Shown: piece after piece, positions 36,576 through 44,744 of the stretch
Layout: each line of letters opens with the position of its first letter
Position numbering within the stretch: the first letter of the stretch is position 1
Source of the DNA: Jannaschia rubra
GTDB lineage: Bacteria; Pseudomonadota; Alphaproteobacteria; Rhodobacterales; Rhodobacteraceae
Reading direction: 5' to 3'
Length of the DNA: 64,000 nucleotides
Assembly: GCF_001403735.1 (NCBI RefSeq)
Contig: NZ_CXPG01000021.1
Span: 124,001-188,000, forward strand
Translations under genes and position numbers: made by a program
Notes under the pieces: generated by a model
Told to the model about the DNA's origin: nothing
The model's database searches: none
The model's input: only the letters and a program-made list of their open reading frames with translations

Positions 36576-36645
36576 ACGATCTTGAATATTGGAAACTATG
36601 TTCGCTAGACTGCCTCTCGTCAACAGGGTCGCGGAGGGCACAGGA

Positions 36646-37431
36646 ATGGCATCGGAACGTCCCGCCGACGGCACGGTCGGCAAGGCGCTGGACGTGCTGG
36701 AACTGGTGGCCGGGCACGGCGCGCCGGTCCGCTTCTCCGATCTCCTGTCGGTGTCGGATCATCCCAAGGCGACGCTCTACCGTCTGCTCCAGACGCTCAC
36801 GAACCAGCAGATGCTGCGACACGATGCCGAAAGCGGCACCTATTCGCTCGGCGTCCGGCTCGTCCGCCTCGCGCATTCGGCGTGGTCGCAGAGCTCGCTC
36901 GCCCCGATCGCGCGGCCTCATATCGACGCGCTGTCCCAGGCGACGGGCGAGACGATCCACCTGGCGCAACTCGACGCCGGGCACGTCCTCTATGTCGACA
37001 AGCGCAACGCGGCCCGCGCGATCGAGATGTTCGCCCAGGCAGGCCGGGTCGGCCCCGCCTATTGCACCGGCGTGGGCAAGGCGATGCTGGCCCATCTCGA
37101 CCCCGAGCACCTGGACGAGGTGCTCAAGGCGCAGAGCTTTCACCGCCATACCGCGAACACCATCGCGACCGCCGTGGACCTGCGCGCCGAACTGGCCCGC
37201 ATCCGCGCGCGTGGCTACGCCTTCGACCGGGAGGAGCACGAGCCCGGCATCATCTGCTGCGCCGTGCCCATCCTCAGCCGGATCGGCAAACCCATCGGCG
37301 GTCTGTCGATCACCTCATCGACCAACCGGGCGACCCTCGAAGATCTCGAAACCCACGCCGACAAGTTGCTGAACGCGGCCGGTCGCATCGCAGAAGACGC
37401 GGAAAGCTGGCGCTTTCCGGAACGCATCTAG
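36646..37431 (+). CDS. IclR-family transcriptional regulator
   Basis: This 261-residue regulator has an N-terminal winged helix (VGKALDVLELVAGHGAPVRFSDLL, then PKATLYRLLQTL). A C-terminal IclR effector domain follows (TYSLGVRLVRLAHSA, GVGKAMLAHLDPEHLDEVL, EHEPGIICCAVPILSRIGKPIGGLSITS). ATG 36646 fits the family start and has AGGA just upstream with GGAGGG further back; an earlier ATG at 36589 is rejected. It is divergent from the galactoside operon and 14 bp before the transport ATPase gene, so it most likely controls both. The effector is unknown, probably a galactose-pathway intermediate. Confidence 0.93.
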   Translation: MASERPADGTVGKALDVLELVAGHGAPVRFSDLLSVSDHPKATLYRLLQTLTNQQMLRHDAESGTYSLGVRLVRLAHSAWSQSSLAPIARPHIDALSQATGETIHLAQLDAGHVLYVDKRNAARAIEMFAQAGRVGPAYCTGVGKAMLAHLDPEHLDEVLKAQSFHRHTANTIATAVDLRAELARIRARGYAFDREEHEPGIICCAVPILSRIGKPIGGLSITSSTNRATLEDLETHADKLLNAAGRIAEDAESWRFPERI

Positions 37432-37445
37432 GAAGGCGGAACCCC

Positions 37446-38507
37446 ATGACCGGAGTCTCACTCGACAACGTCGTCAAGAAATTCGGGCCCATCGCCGTCA
37501 TCCACGGCATCGATCTCCGGATCGAGGACGGGGAGTTCTGCGTCTTCGTCGGCCCCTCCGGGTGCGGGAAATCGACCCTCCTGCGGATGGTGGCGGGGCT
37601 GGAGAAGACGACCGCCGGCAAGATCCACATCGGCGCCCGCGACGTGACCGACATCGACCCGGCGGAACGCGGCGTCGCGATGGTGTTCCAGACCTACGCG
37701 CTCTACCCCCACATGACGGTGGCCGAGAACATGGGCTTCGGGCTGCGGATGAACGGCCATCCGAAGGACGTCATTCGAAGCAAGGTGGCCGAGGCGAGCA
37801 GGATCCTCAAGCTCGACAACTATCTCGACCGCAAGCCCAAGGCACTGTCGGGTGGCCAGCGCCAGCGCGTCGCCATCGGCCGGGCCATCGTCCGCGGCCC
37901 GGAGGTGTTCCTGTTCGACGAGCCGCTGTCGAACCTCGACGCCGAACTGCGCGTGGACATGCGGATCGAGATCGCGCGCCTTCACAAGGAGATCGGGGCG
38001 ACGATGATCTACGTCACCCATGATCAGGTGGAGGCGATGACCCTCGCCGACAAGATCGTCGTCCTGCGCGCCGGTCGGATCGAACAAGTGGGCACCCCGA
38101 TGCAGCTCTACGCCGACCCCGACAACCGCTTCGTCGCCGGCTTCATCGGCTCGCCCAGCATGAATTTCCTCGACGGTGTGGTCGACGGCGGCAAGGTCCG
38201 CATTCCCGCGCTCGGCGGTGGCCCTGTCGACACCGGGGTCGCCCTGCCGCCCGATGGCCACAAGGTCGTCGTCGGCCTGCGGCCGCAGCACCTGGCGGTG
38301 GCGCCCGGCCCCTCCGACATCGTCCTCGACATCCGCGAACGCCTCGGCGGCGTCTCCTACGACTATCTCGACACCCCGCAAGGGGAGCGGCTGATCGTCG
38401 AGACGCGGGACGACGCGGTGATCGACGAGGGCACGCCCGTCGTCGTCACCTTCGATGCTACCCAGGCCCTGTTCTTCGACGTCGACACGGAACGGCGGCT
38501 GCGCTGA
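37446..38507 (+). CDS. Sugar ABC transporter ATP-binding protein (UgpC/MsmK type)
   Basis: This is the ATPase of a CUT1 sugar importer, 353 residues. It shows Walker [24 protein letters not shown], Walker B VFLFDEPLSNLD and H-loop YVTHDQVEAMTLA. C-terminal regulatory OB (MalK-type TOBE) domains follow, with GLRPQHLAV. It lies just after iclR and apart from the permease and binding-protein genes, across the divergent promoter. It is the only matching ATPase here and presumably completes the transporter. The start ATG 37446 has GAAGG upstream. Confidence 0.95.
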   Translation: MTGVSLDNVVKKFGPIAVIHGIDLRIEDGEFCVFVGPSGCGKSTLLRMVAGLEKTTAGKIHIGARDVTDIDPAERGVAMVFQTYALYPHMTVAENMGFGLRMNGHPKDVIRSKVAEASRILKLDNYLDRKPKALSGGQRQRVAIGRAIVRGPEVFLFDEPLSNLDAELRVDMRIEIARLHKEIGATMIYVTHDQVEAMTLADKIVVLRAGRIEQVGTPMQLYADPDNRFVAGFIGSPSMNFLDGVVDGGKVRIPALGGGPVDTGVALPPDGHKVVVGLRPQHLAVAPGPSDIVLDIRERLGGVSYDYLDTPQGERLIVETRDDAVIDEGTPVVVTFDATQALFFDVDTERRLR

Positions 38508-38628
38508 CGGGCCGGGCGTCGCGTGTCGCCGCCGCGTCGCACGTGTTCTTCTGTTTCGGGCGCGCGGGATTTCCGCTAGGGGATCGGCACGTCGAACGCC
38601 CGCGACGGGCAGGCCGCCGGAGCATCCC

Positions 38629-39885
38629 ATGGCTTTGCGAACCCACGTGCGCCCGGTGGCGGCCCTGCTTGGCGGCACGGCCGCCTTCAACGCTGGAAAC
38701 AGTCTTCTCGGCGTCGTCCTGCCCCTGCGGATGGAAGGCGCGGGATATCCGGTCTGGCTGACCGGCCTCGTCATGGCCGCATTCTACATGGGTCTCGCGC
38801 TCGGCGGGCTGCGGGCCAAGCGGGTCATCCTGCGCATCGGGCACATCCGCGCCTTCACGGCCTTCGCGGCCGTCTGCGCGGCAAGCTGCCTGTTCTACGG
38901 CTTCACCTCCGGCCCAATCGCCTGGGTGACCCTCCGCATCGTCGGCGGGTTCACCATCGCCGGCATGACGACCGCGATCGAAAGCTGGCTCAACGAACGC
39001 AGCGCCAACGAGACGCGCGGCCGGGTGCTCGGCTACTACATGCTGGCCTATTACCTCGCCGTCGCGGCGGGTCAGACGATGGTGAACCTCGCGCCCCTGG
39101 GCGGGCATGAGCACCTGATGATCGCCGCGGCGCTGATCGGGCTCTCGCTCGTCCCCGTGGCCCTGACCCGACTGGGCGAGCCGAGCCTGGCCGAGGTTCG
39201 CGTGCTGAACGTCCGTGCCCTCCATGCGACGTCACGGGTCGGGGTGACGGGCGCTGCCGTGGCGGGAATGATCGTGGGGTCGTTCTATTCGCTGGGCATC
39301 GTCTTCGCGCGCGGAATGGGCCTGGGCGTCACCGAAGCGGCCCTGTTCATGAGCACCGTCGTCATCGGCGGGCTGATATTCCAGCTTCCGCTCGGGATGC
39401 TGGCCGACCGGTTCGACAGGCGCGTGGTGCTGGCCTTCGTCCTGCTGGCGGCGGGGGCGTCCTGGGCGGGCGTGGCGCTGACGGTCGGACAGGGTTCGCC
39501 GCTCCTCGCCGCGGTCCCCGCACTCCTCTTCGGCGGGGCGATCAGCGGCATCTATCCGCTCTGCCTCGCGCTGACCTTCGACCTGCTGGACCGGCGCTAC
39601 TACGTCGCGGCCGCGGGGCGCTTGCTGATGGTCTATTCGGTCGGCGCGGCCATCGGGCCGCTTGTCGCATCGGTGGTGATGTCTGCCTTCGGGCCGGGGT
39701 CCTTCTTCGCGCTGGAATCCCTCGTCGCCGCGGCGTTCGCCGTCGCGGTGCTGCTGCGCGCGCGGACACGCGCGGCACCCGCCGCGGAGGATTGCGAACC
39801 GTTCGTCCCGATGCCCGACGGCACGCCGGTGGCGACCGCGCTCGATCCGCGAACAGATCCGCAGGGATCGGCCGACATGGCCTGA
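38629..39885 (+). CDS. MFS transporter (YcaD-like)
   Basis: This 418-residue major facilitator protein has about twelve hydrophobic segments. It shows AFNAGNSLLGVVLPLRMEGAG in the first helix and a loop with LRAKRVILRIGHIRAF that resembles the MFS motif A. The style is that of the YcaD subgroup, whose substrates are unknown. The C-terminus is a soluble tail with DGTPVATALDPRTDPQG. It is 121 bp after the ABC ATPase gene and probably has its own promoter, so I do not assign it to sugar uptake. Confidence 0.88.
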   Translation: MALRTHVRPVAALLGGTAAFNAGNSLLGVVLPLRMEGAGYPVWLTGLVMAAFYMGLALGGLRAKRVILRIGHIRAFTAFAAVCAASCLFYGFTSGPIAWVTLRIVGGFTIAGMTTAIESWLNERSANETRGRVLGYYMLAYYLAVAAGQTMVNLAPLGGHEHLMIAAALIGLSLVPVALTRLGEPSLAEVRVLNVRALHATSRVGVTGAAVAGMIVGSFYSLGIVFARGMGLGVTEAALFMSTVVIGGLIFQLPLGMLADRFDRRVVLAFVLLAAGASWAGVALTVGQGSPLLAAVPALLFGGAISGIYPLCLALTFDLLDRRYYVAAAGRLLMVYSVGAAIGPLVASVVMSAFGPGSFFALESLVAAAFAVAVLLRARTRAAPAAEDCEPFVPMPDGTPVATALDPRTDPQGSADMA

Positions 39886-40031
39886 CGCGCGGCGCAGGCG
39901 GAAAGTCGCGGGCAGCCCCGGGGCGCCGGTTGACTTGCGCTCCCCCACCCCGCCTCATCGTGCAGATGCCGCGGGGGCCGGACGCCCCGCAAGGCAAAAG
40001 CGTCCTTCATGCGATATTGGCGGGGTGCCCC

Positions 40032-41174
40032 ATGTTCACGAAATCCGATCTCGACAAGCTCATGGAAGCGACGCCGCCCGTCGGCGTGTCGCTGTTCCTG
40101 CCGACCCATGTCCGCGGCGCAGAGACCCGGCAGGGACCGATCCGCCTCAAGAACCTGCTGGCCGAGGCGCGCAACCGGCTCGGCGACCGGGGCATGAAGG
40201 CTGGGGATATCCACGCGCTTCTCGCTCCGGCCACGGCCCTCCTGGACGACTATCCGTTCTGGCAGCATCAGAACGAAGGGTTGGCGCTGTTCCTTGGTAG
40301 CGGAGGGATGCACGAACATCGGGTGCCCTTGTCCTTCGACGAACGCGTCGCGATCGGCCCCCGCTTCCACGTGAAGCCCCTGCTGCCGCTGCTGGCGGCC
40401 GACGGCGCCTTTCACGTTCTGACGATCACCGCCGAGAGGGTCCGGCTGTTCGACGCCTCGCGTTTCAGCATGGCGGAGGTGGAACTGGACGATGCGCCGG
40501 AGGATCTCGCGGAGGTCATGGGCAAGGCGGACTATCAGAATCCGCTGCAGGCCCCGCCGGCGACGCGGCCCGGCCCGGGTGGGACGACGATCTCGAAGTC
40601 GGAGGTCCTGGGCGACAGTCCTGCCGACTGGCGCAAGGATCGTCTGGTCGAATACGTCCGCCGCATAGCCTCGGTCCTCGATGACCGGCTCGCATCCGAT
40701 GCCGTTCCGGTCGTGCTCGTCGCGGATGCGGAAACGGGTGGGCATTTCGCCAGGTCCACCACACTCGGACCCCTGCTCGCCGGCATGGTCGAGACCAACC
40801 CGGCGGCGATGGACGACACCGCCCTGCACGAAGCGGCCTATGCTCTGGTCGAGCCGCGTTTCATGGCGGGTCGCAGGGAGGCCGTCGACCGCCTCGCCGC
40901 GCTGCAGGGGAGCGATGACGCCCGAGCCATGGCCGGCGCGGAGGATGTCGCCCGGTCCGCGCAGGAAGGTCGTGTCGAGACGCTCCTGCTGGCCGAAGGC
41001 GCATCCGACCGCGATGGCGGCGCGACAGGGTCCGATGACGAAGCCGAGGGCTCCACCCCGGACCGGTTCGATGCCGCGGCCGTCGAGACGCTCCGGCACG
41101 GTGGCGACGTCTATATCGTCCCGGCGGATGACATGCCCGGCGACACGCGGATCGCAGCCATTCTGAGGTACTGA
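40032..41174 (+). CDS. baeRF-type (bacterial eRF1-like) protein of unknown function
   Basis: This 380-residue protein resembles the bacterial archaeo-eukaryotic release-factor-like (baeRF) families. Supporting segments are VGVSLFLPTHV near the start, NEGLALFLGSGGMHEHRVPL and RFHVKPLLPLLAADGAFHVLTITAERVRLFDAS. The C-terminus is VETLRHGGDVYIVPADDMPGDTRIAAILRY, where the last domain of the family ends. An earlier open frame begins at 39792, but no matching sequence precedes MFTKSDLDKLMEA. It is convergent with the AidB-like gene, with five bases between stops. Roles in ribosome rescue or stress have been suggested for the family but are not proven. Confidence 0.72.
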   Translation: MFTKSDLDKLMEATPPVGVSLFLPTHVRGAETRQGPIRLKNLLAEARNRLGDRGMKAGDIHALLAPATALLDDYPFWQHQNEGLALFLGSGGMHEHRVPLSFDERVAIGPRFHVKPLLPLLAADGAFHVLTITAERVRLFDASRFSMAEVELDDAPEDLAEVMGKADYQNPLQAPPATRPGPGGTTISKSEVLGDSPADWRKDRLVEYVRRIASVLDDRLASDAVPVVLVADAETGGHFARSTTLGPLLAGMVETNPAAMDDTALHEAAYALVEPRFMAGRREAVDRLAALQGSDDARAMAGAEDVARSAQEGRVETLLLAEGASDRDGGATGSDDEAEGSTPDRFDAAAVETLRHGGDVYIVPADDMPGDTRIAAILRY

Positions 41175-41179
41175 CCGCT

Positions 41180-42739
41180 TCAGGCGGCCCGCGGCATCGC
41201 CCGGTCGATCAGGTGGCGGGCGTCCGGCAGGACCACCCCGCCATAGGCCAGCCCGCGATCCCCGAGCCGCCCCGCGCAGAACGCGTCGAAAATGGCGCCG
41301 TCCCCCTGCGACAGGGCAATGGCCTGCATCGCCAGCGCCACGTCCTCGGCGAACCGGCGCGCGGTCGTCTCGTCGGGGTGCACGTCCAGACGCCGCAGAT
41401 GCACGTCGAGCCGGGCGTCGAGCCCGCGCGCGCCTGCCACCGCGGCCGCCAGCGCCTGCCTTGCCGCATCGTCCCGAAGCGCGCGGAGCAGGTCGAGCGC
41501 GATCACGTTGCCCGACCCTTCCCACACCGCATTGAGCGGCGCCGCGCGGAACAGCCGCCCCATCGGCGCCTCCTCGACGTAACCCGCGCCACCATGTGCC
41601 TCCAGTGCCTCATGGACGACCCCGGTCTGCCGCTTGCAGACCCAGTATTTCGCCGCCGGCACCGCCACGCGCGCCAGCGGATCGCCCGCATCCATGAGGG
41701 CACCGCAGCGGATGGCGAGCGCCACGGCGGCCTCCACCTCAAGGCACAGGTCGGCCATTACGGCCAGCATCGCCGGCTGGTCGATCAGTGTCTTCTGGAA
41801 CGCCCGCCGGTGGCTTACATGCCACAGCGCCTGCGTCACCGCCGCCCGCATCCCGCCGGCGGAGCCCGCGACGCAATCGGCGCGCGTCTCCTGCACCATG
41901 GCGATGATCGTGGCGATGCCCCGGCCCTCGTCGCCGAGCCGCTGCGCCAGCGCGCCGTGATACTCGATCTCCGAGGACGCATTGGACCGGTCGCCCAGCT
42001 TGTCCTTCAGCCGCTGGATGTGCATCCCGTTCCGTCCGCCGTCAGGCAGGACGCGCGGCACCAGGAAACACGTCAGCCCGCCCTCCGCCTGCGCGAGCGT
42101 CAGGAAGGCGTCCGACATGGGCGCCGAGCAGAACCACTTGTGCCCGTCCAGCACATAGTCCCCGCCCTGCCGCCGCGCCCGCGTCGTGTTCGCGCGGACA
42201 TCCGACCCGCCCTGCTTCTCGGTCATCGCCATGCCCAGCGTGACGCCCGCCTTCTGCGCCACCGGCAGGCGTCGGGGGTCGTATTGCGCCGCGCGGACCA
42301 GCGGCTCCCACACTGCGGCGACGCGCGCGTCAGCACGCAGCGCGGGCACGCTGGCATGGGTCATCGACATGGGGCAGACCACACCCGCATCCGCCTGCGT
42401 CATCAGGTAGAGCCGGGCCAGATGCCCTGCCCGCCCCTCGCCGTCCCAGGCGGCCGACGCGACGCGCCCTTCCAGCCCTAGGCGCATCAGGTCGTGATAG
42501 GCCGGATGGAACTCCACCTCGTCGATGCGGTGGCCATAGCGGTCGTGGCTGCGAAGCTTCGGCGGGTTCTCGTTCGCCAGCCGCGCCCGGTCCGCCACCT
42601 CCGCCCGCCCGGCCGCGCGTCCCAGATCGACCGGCGGCGCCGTGCCCGCGCGGTCCAGGGCATCGCGTAAAGCGGCATCGCCCGCGCAGAGGTCCAGGTC
42701 GGGCAAGGGCGGCGGCTGGTTCGTCACCTCGTGGTTCAT
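41180..42739 (-). CDS. Acyl-CoA dehydrogenase, AidB-like
   Basis: This 519-residue FAD-dependent protein belongs to the AidB subgroup of acyl-CoA dehydrogenases. AidB in E. coli is linked to the response to alkylating agents. It shows GMAMTEKQGGSDVRANTTRA (the AidB flavin-site motif), HKWFCSAPMSDAFLTLAQ and EGSGNVIALDLLRALR. It is shorter than AidB (about 540). The ATG at 42739 matches the usual NHEVTNQPPPL start; a longer frame to 42775 is rejected. It could equally act as an ordinary isovaleryl-type dehydrogenase; no alkylation-repair genes are adjacent. Confidence 0.9.
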   Translation of the reverse strand: MNHEVTNQPPPLPDLDLCAGDAALRDALDRAGTAPPVDLGRAAGRAEVADRARLANENPPKLRSHDRYGHRIDEVEFHPAYHDLMRLGLEGRVASAAWDGEGRAGHLARLYLMTQADAGVVCPMSMTHASVPALRADARVAAVWEPLVRAAQYDPRRLPVAQKAGVTLGMAMTEKQGGSDVRANTTRARRQGGDYVLDGHKWFCSAPMSDAFLTLAQAEGGLTCFLVPRVLPDGGRNGMHIQRLKDKLGDRSNASSEIEYHGALAQRLGDEGRGIATIIAMVQETRADCVAGSAGGMRAAVTQALWHVSHRRAFQKTLIDQPAMLAVMADLCLEVEAAVALAIRCGALMDAGDPLARVAVPAAKYWVCKRQTGVVHEALEAHGGAGYVEEAPMGRLFRAAPLNAVWEGSGNVIALDLLRALRDDAARQALAAAVAGARGLDARLDVHLRRLDVHPDETTARRFAEDVALAMQAIALSQGDGAIFDAFCAGRLGDRGLAYGGVVLPDARHLIDRAMPRAA

Positions 42740-42795
42740 GGGGGCAAGTCTGCGCCCCGCATCGCCGTCCGGCAAGCGTTCCGCCGCGTCGCCTG

Positions 42796-44313
42796 TCAGC
42801 GGCCGCGGAACAGCCCGCCCAGGATACCGCGCACCAGCGTGTTGCCCGTCCGCGTGCCCAGCGACCGCGCGAAGGACTTGGCAAAAGCCTCGCCCATGGT
42901 ATCGCTCCGCCGCGACCGCGCGGGCTGATCGCCCCCGGTGCGGGTGCCGGTGTATCGCCGCCCGGCGGTGTATTCGCGTGAAGGCTCCTTCGCCTCCACC
43001 GCTGCCTCCTTCGCCCGTTCGGCCAGGATCTCGAACGCGCTCTCGCGGTCCACGGCCGTGTCGTAGCGCCCCATGACGGGCGAGGCTGCGATGACTTCGG
43101 ACCGCTCCGCCGCCGTGATCGGCCCCAGCTGCGACGCGGGCGGCCGGATCAGCGTGCGCTCCGCCATGCCGGGGATGCCCTTCCGCTCAAGCAGCGACGT
43201 CACCGCCTCGCCCACCCCGACCTCCCGGATCGCGTCCTCGATATCGAGGCGCGGGTTCTCGCGGTAGTTCTGCGCCGCCTGCCGCAGCGCCTTCTGGTCC
43301 TTGGCGGTAAAGGCGCGCAGCGCATGCTGGATGCGGTTGCCCAACTGGCTCAGGATGTCCTCTGGAATATCCTCCGGGTTCTGGGTCACGAAATAGACCC
43401 CCACGCCCTTGGACCGGATCAGCCGGGCCACCTGCTCCACCTTGTCGACCAGGACCTTCGGCGCGTCGTCGAACAGCAGATGCGCCTCGTCGAAGAAGAA
43501 GACGAGCTTCGGCTTTTCGGGGTCGCCCACCTCGGGCAACTGCTCGAAAAGCTCCGACAGAAGCCACAGCAGGAACGTCGCATAGAGGCGCGGCGAGGCC
43601 ATCAGGCGGTCGGCGGCCAGGATGTTCACCACCCCCCGCCCGTCCGGCGCCGTCAGCATCAGGTCCGGCAGCGCCAGCGCCGGCTCTCCGAACAGAAGCG
43701 CGCCGCCCTGATTCTCCAGCGTGAGCAGCGACCGCTGGATCGCGCCGACCGAGGCCGTGGCCACGTTGCCGTAGCGCGCCGAGAGGTCGCCACGGTTCTC
43801 GGACACCCAGACCAGCAGCGCCTGCAGGTCCTTCAGGTCGAGCAGCGCCAGCCCCTCCTCGTCGGCCACGCGGAAGGCGATGTTCAGCACGCCTTCCTGC
43901 ACGTCCGTCAGGTCCATCAGCCGCGCCAGCAGAAGCGGCCCCATCTCGGACACCGTGGTGCGGACGGGATGGCCCGCCTCGCCCCACAGGTCCCAAAAGA
44001 TGACAGGCGCGGCCGCATAGATCAGGTCCAGCCCGATGGTCTCCGCCCTCGCGACGAAGGCTTCGTGCAGTTTCGCCGTCTCGGACCCGGGCCGCGCCAT
44101 GCCCGACAGGTCGCCCTTGACGTCCGACAGGAAGACCGGAACCCCGGCGTCCGAAAACCCCTGCGCCAATATCTGCAACGTGACCGTCTTGCCCGTGCCG
44201 GTGGCCCCCGCGATCAGCCCGTGCCGGTTCGCATGGTCCAGCCGCAAGCTTTGCGGCGTCGCGTGCCCCTCGCCGCCGCCGCCCACGAAGATCGTTCCGG
44301 CACCGTCATCCAT
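42796..44313 (-). CDS. HerA-like ATPase, DUF853/YjgR family
   Basis: This 505-residue ATPase of the FtsK/HerA superfamily has Walker A GATGTGKTVTLQ (near residue 36-47) and Walker B FFFDEAHLLFDD (near 270). An arginine-finger region follows with RLIRSKGVGVYFVTQNPEDIPEDILSQLGNRIQHAL. The family (YjgR in E. coli) has no fixed function and lacks a partner NurA nuclease gene here. A C-terminal region holds a low-complexity linker and the basic tail TRTGNTLVRGILGGLFRGR. It lies 56 bp upstream of the AidB-like gene on the same strand, so the two may be cotranscribed. Confidence 0.9.
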   Translation of the reverse strand: MDDGAGTIFVGGGGEGHATPQSLRLDHANRHGLIAGATGTGKTVTLQILAQGFSDAGVPVFLSDVKGDLSGMARPGSETAKLHEAFVARAETIGLDLIYAAAPVIFWDLWGEAGHPVRTTVSEMGPLLLARLMDLTDVQEGVLNIAFRVADEEGLALLDLKDLQALLVWVSENRGDLSARYGNVATASVGAIQRSLLTLENQGGALLFGEPALALPDLMLTAPDGRGVVNILAADRLMASPRLYATFLLWLLSELFEQLPEVGDPEKPKLVFFFDEAHLLFDDAPKVLVDKVEQVARLIRSKGVGVYFVTQNPEDIPEDILSQLGNRIQHALRAFTAKDQKALRQAAQNYRENPRLDIEDAIREVGVGEAVTSLLERKGIPGMAERTLIRPPASQLGPITAAERSEVIAASPVMGRYDTAVDRESAFEILAERAKEAAVEAKEPSREYTAGRRYTGTRTGGDQPARSRRSDTMGEAFAKSFARSLGTRTGNTLVRGILGGLFRGR

Positions 44314-44412
44314 GGCATCCCCCGTTCACCTGTTCTTAACATCCGCCTGCCATAACAGCGGGGAACCGGGTCGCATACTCTCTGCGGGTCAGGTTTGCCT
44401 TCCTGTCGACCT

Positions 44413-44448
44413 GGCCGCGCGGGTTTCCCTCCCCGCGCGGCCTTCTTC
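44413..44448 (+). terminator. GC-rich hairpin, terminator-like
   Basis: GGCCGCGCGGG (44413-44423) pairs perfectly with CCCGCGCGGCC (44432-44442) around an 8-nt loop and is followed by TTCTTC. It lies in the leader region between two divergent genes, 100 bp from the DUF853 start. Because the T-run is broken, it may be an attenuator or a boundary element rather than a full terminator. Confidence 0.45.
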
Positions 44449-44528
44449 GTCGCCCCCCGCCGGGCCACGACAGCGGATATCCGCAACGGCGGAAGTTGAA
44501 AAAACGCAAACCGGCGGAAACAAGCCGG

Positions 44529-44557
44529 TTGACGGGTTATCCCCCACTGCATAAGGT
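44529..44557 (+). promoter_or_regulatory. Promoter-like pair for the candidate short RNA
   Basis: TTGACG (44529-44534) and TAAGGT (44552-44557) are separated by 17 bp. Transcription from here would begin near 44564 and reach the terminator at 44606-44633 after about 70 nt. The -10 matches the consensus only in part. Confidence 0.4.
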
Positions 44558-44563
44558 TCGCCT

Positions 44564-44633
44564 CATCAAGTCGGCCAGTCCGACGGGGAGAGAAAAAAGT
44601 CACGGAAAAAGGGCCTTTCATCAGGCCCTTTTT
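44564..44633 (+). ncRNA. Candidate small RNA (about 70 nt)
   Basis: This is predicted only from structure: a promoter-like pair just upstream, a hairpin GTCGG-CCAGT-CCGAC (44570-44584), and a purine-rich linker with GGGGAGAGAAAAAAG (44585-44599). An 11-bp intrinsic terminator (44606-44633) completes it. The single-stranded GGGGAGAG could pair with pyrimidine-rich mRNA sites, and the U-run suits Hfq. It could instead be an attenuated leader of the ialB-type gene 111 bp downstream. I know no matching RNA family. Confidence 0.4.
44606..44633. terminator. Strong intrinsic terminator, bidirectional form
   Basis: AAAAAGGGCCT (44606-44616) pairs perfectly with AGGCCCTTTTT (44623-44633) around a 6-nt loop TTCATC. 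The 11-bp stem ends in runs of A on one side and T on the other, so it would work on either strand. No protein gene upstream on the plus strand needs it, which is why a short RNA is proposed. Confidence 0.85.
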
Positions 44634-44744
44634 CATTGCCCGGCCCCCGGCACGACCCGCATCGGGCGACGGCTTCTTCCCCCTGCACCTTCCCATCGTC
44701 ACGTGATAAACCCCGCCCCGACAGATCATCTGAGGAGAGATACC

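Larger units (their letters stand above)
44314..44744. other. 431-bp gap holding two strong hairpins and a candidate short RNA
   Basis: No protein gene is supported. A perfect 11-bp GC hairpin (44413-44423 with 44432-44442) is followed by TTCTTC. Further right lie a promoter-like pair at 44529-44557, a 5-bp hairpin (44570-44584) and an intrinsic terminator at 44606-44633. The region thus appears to contain a small transcription unit ahead of the ialB-type gene. The last 100 bp should hold that gene's promoter; I see no strong boxes. Confidence 0.6.
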
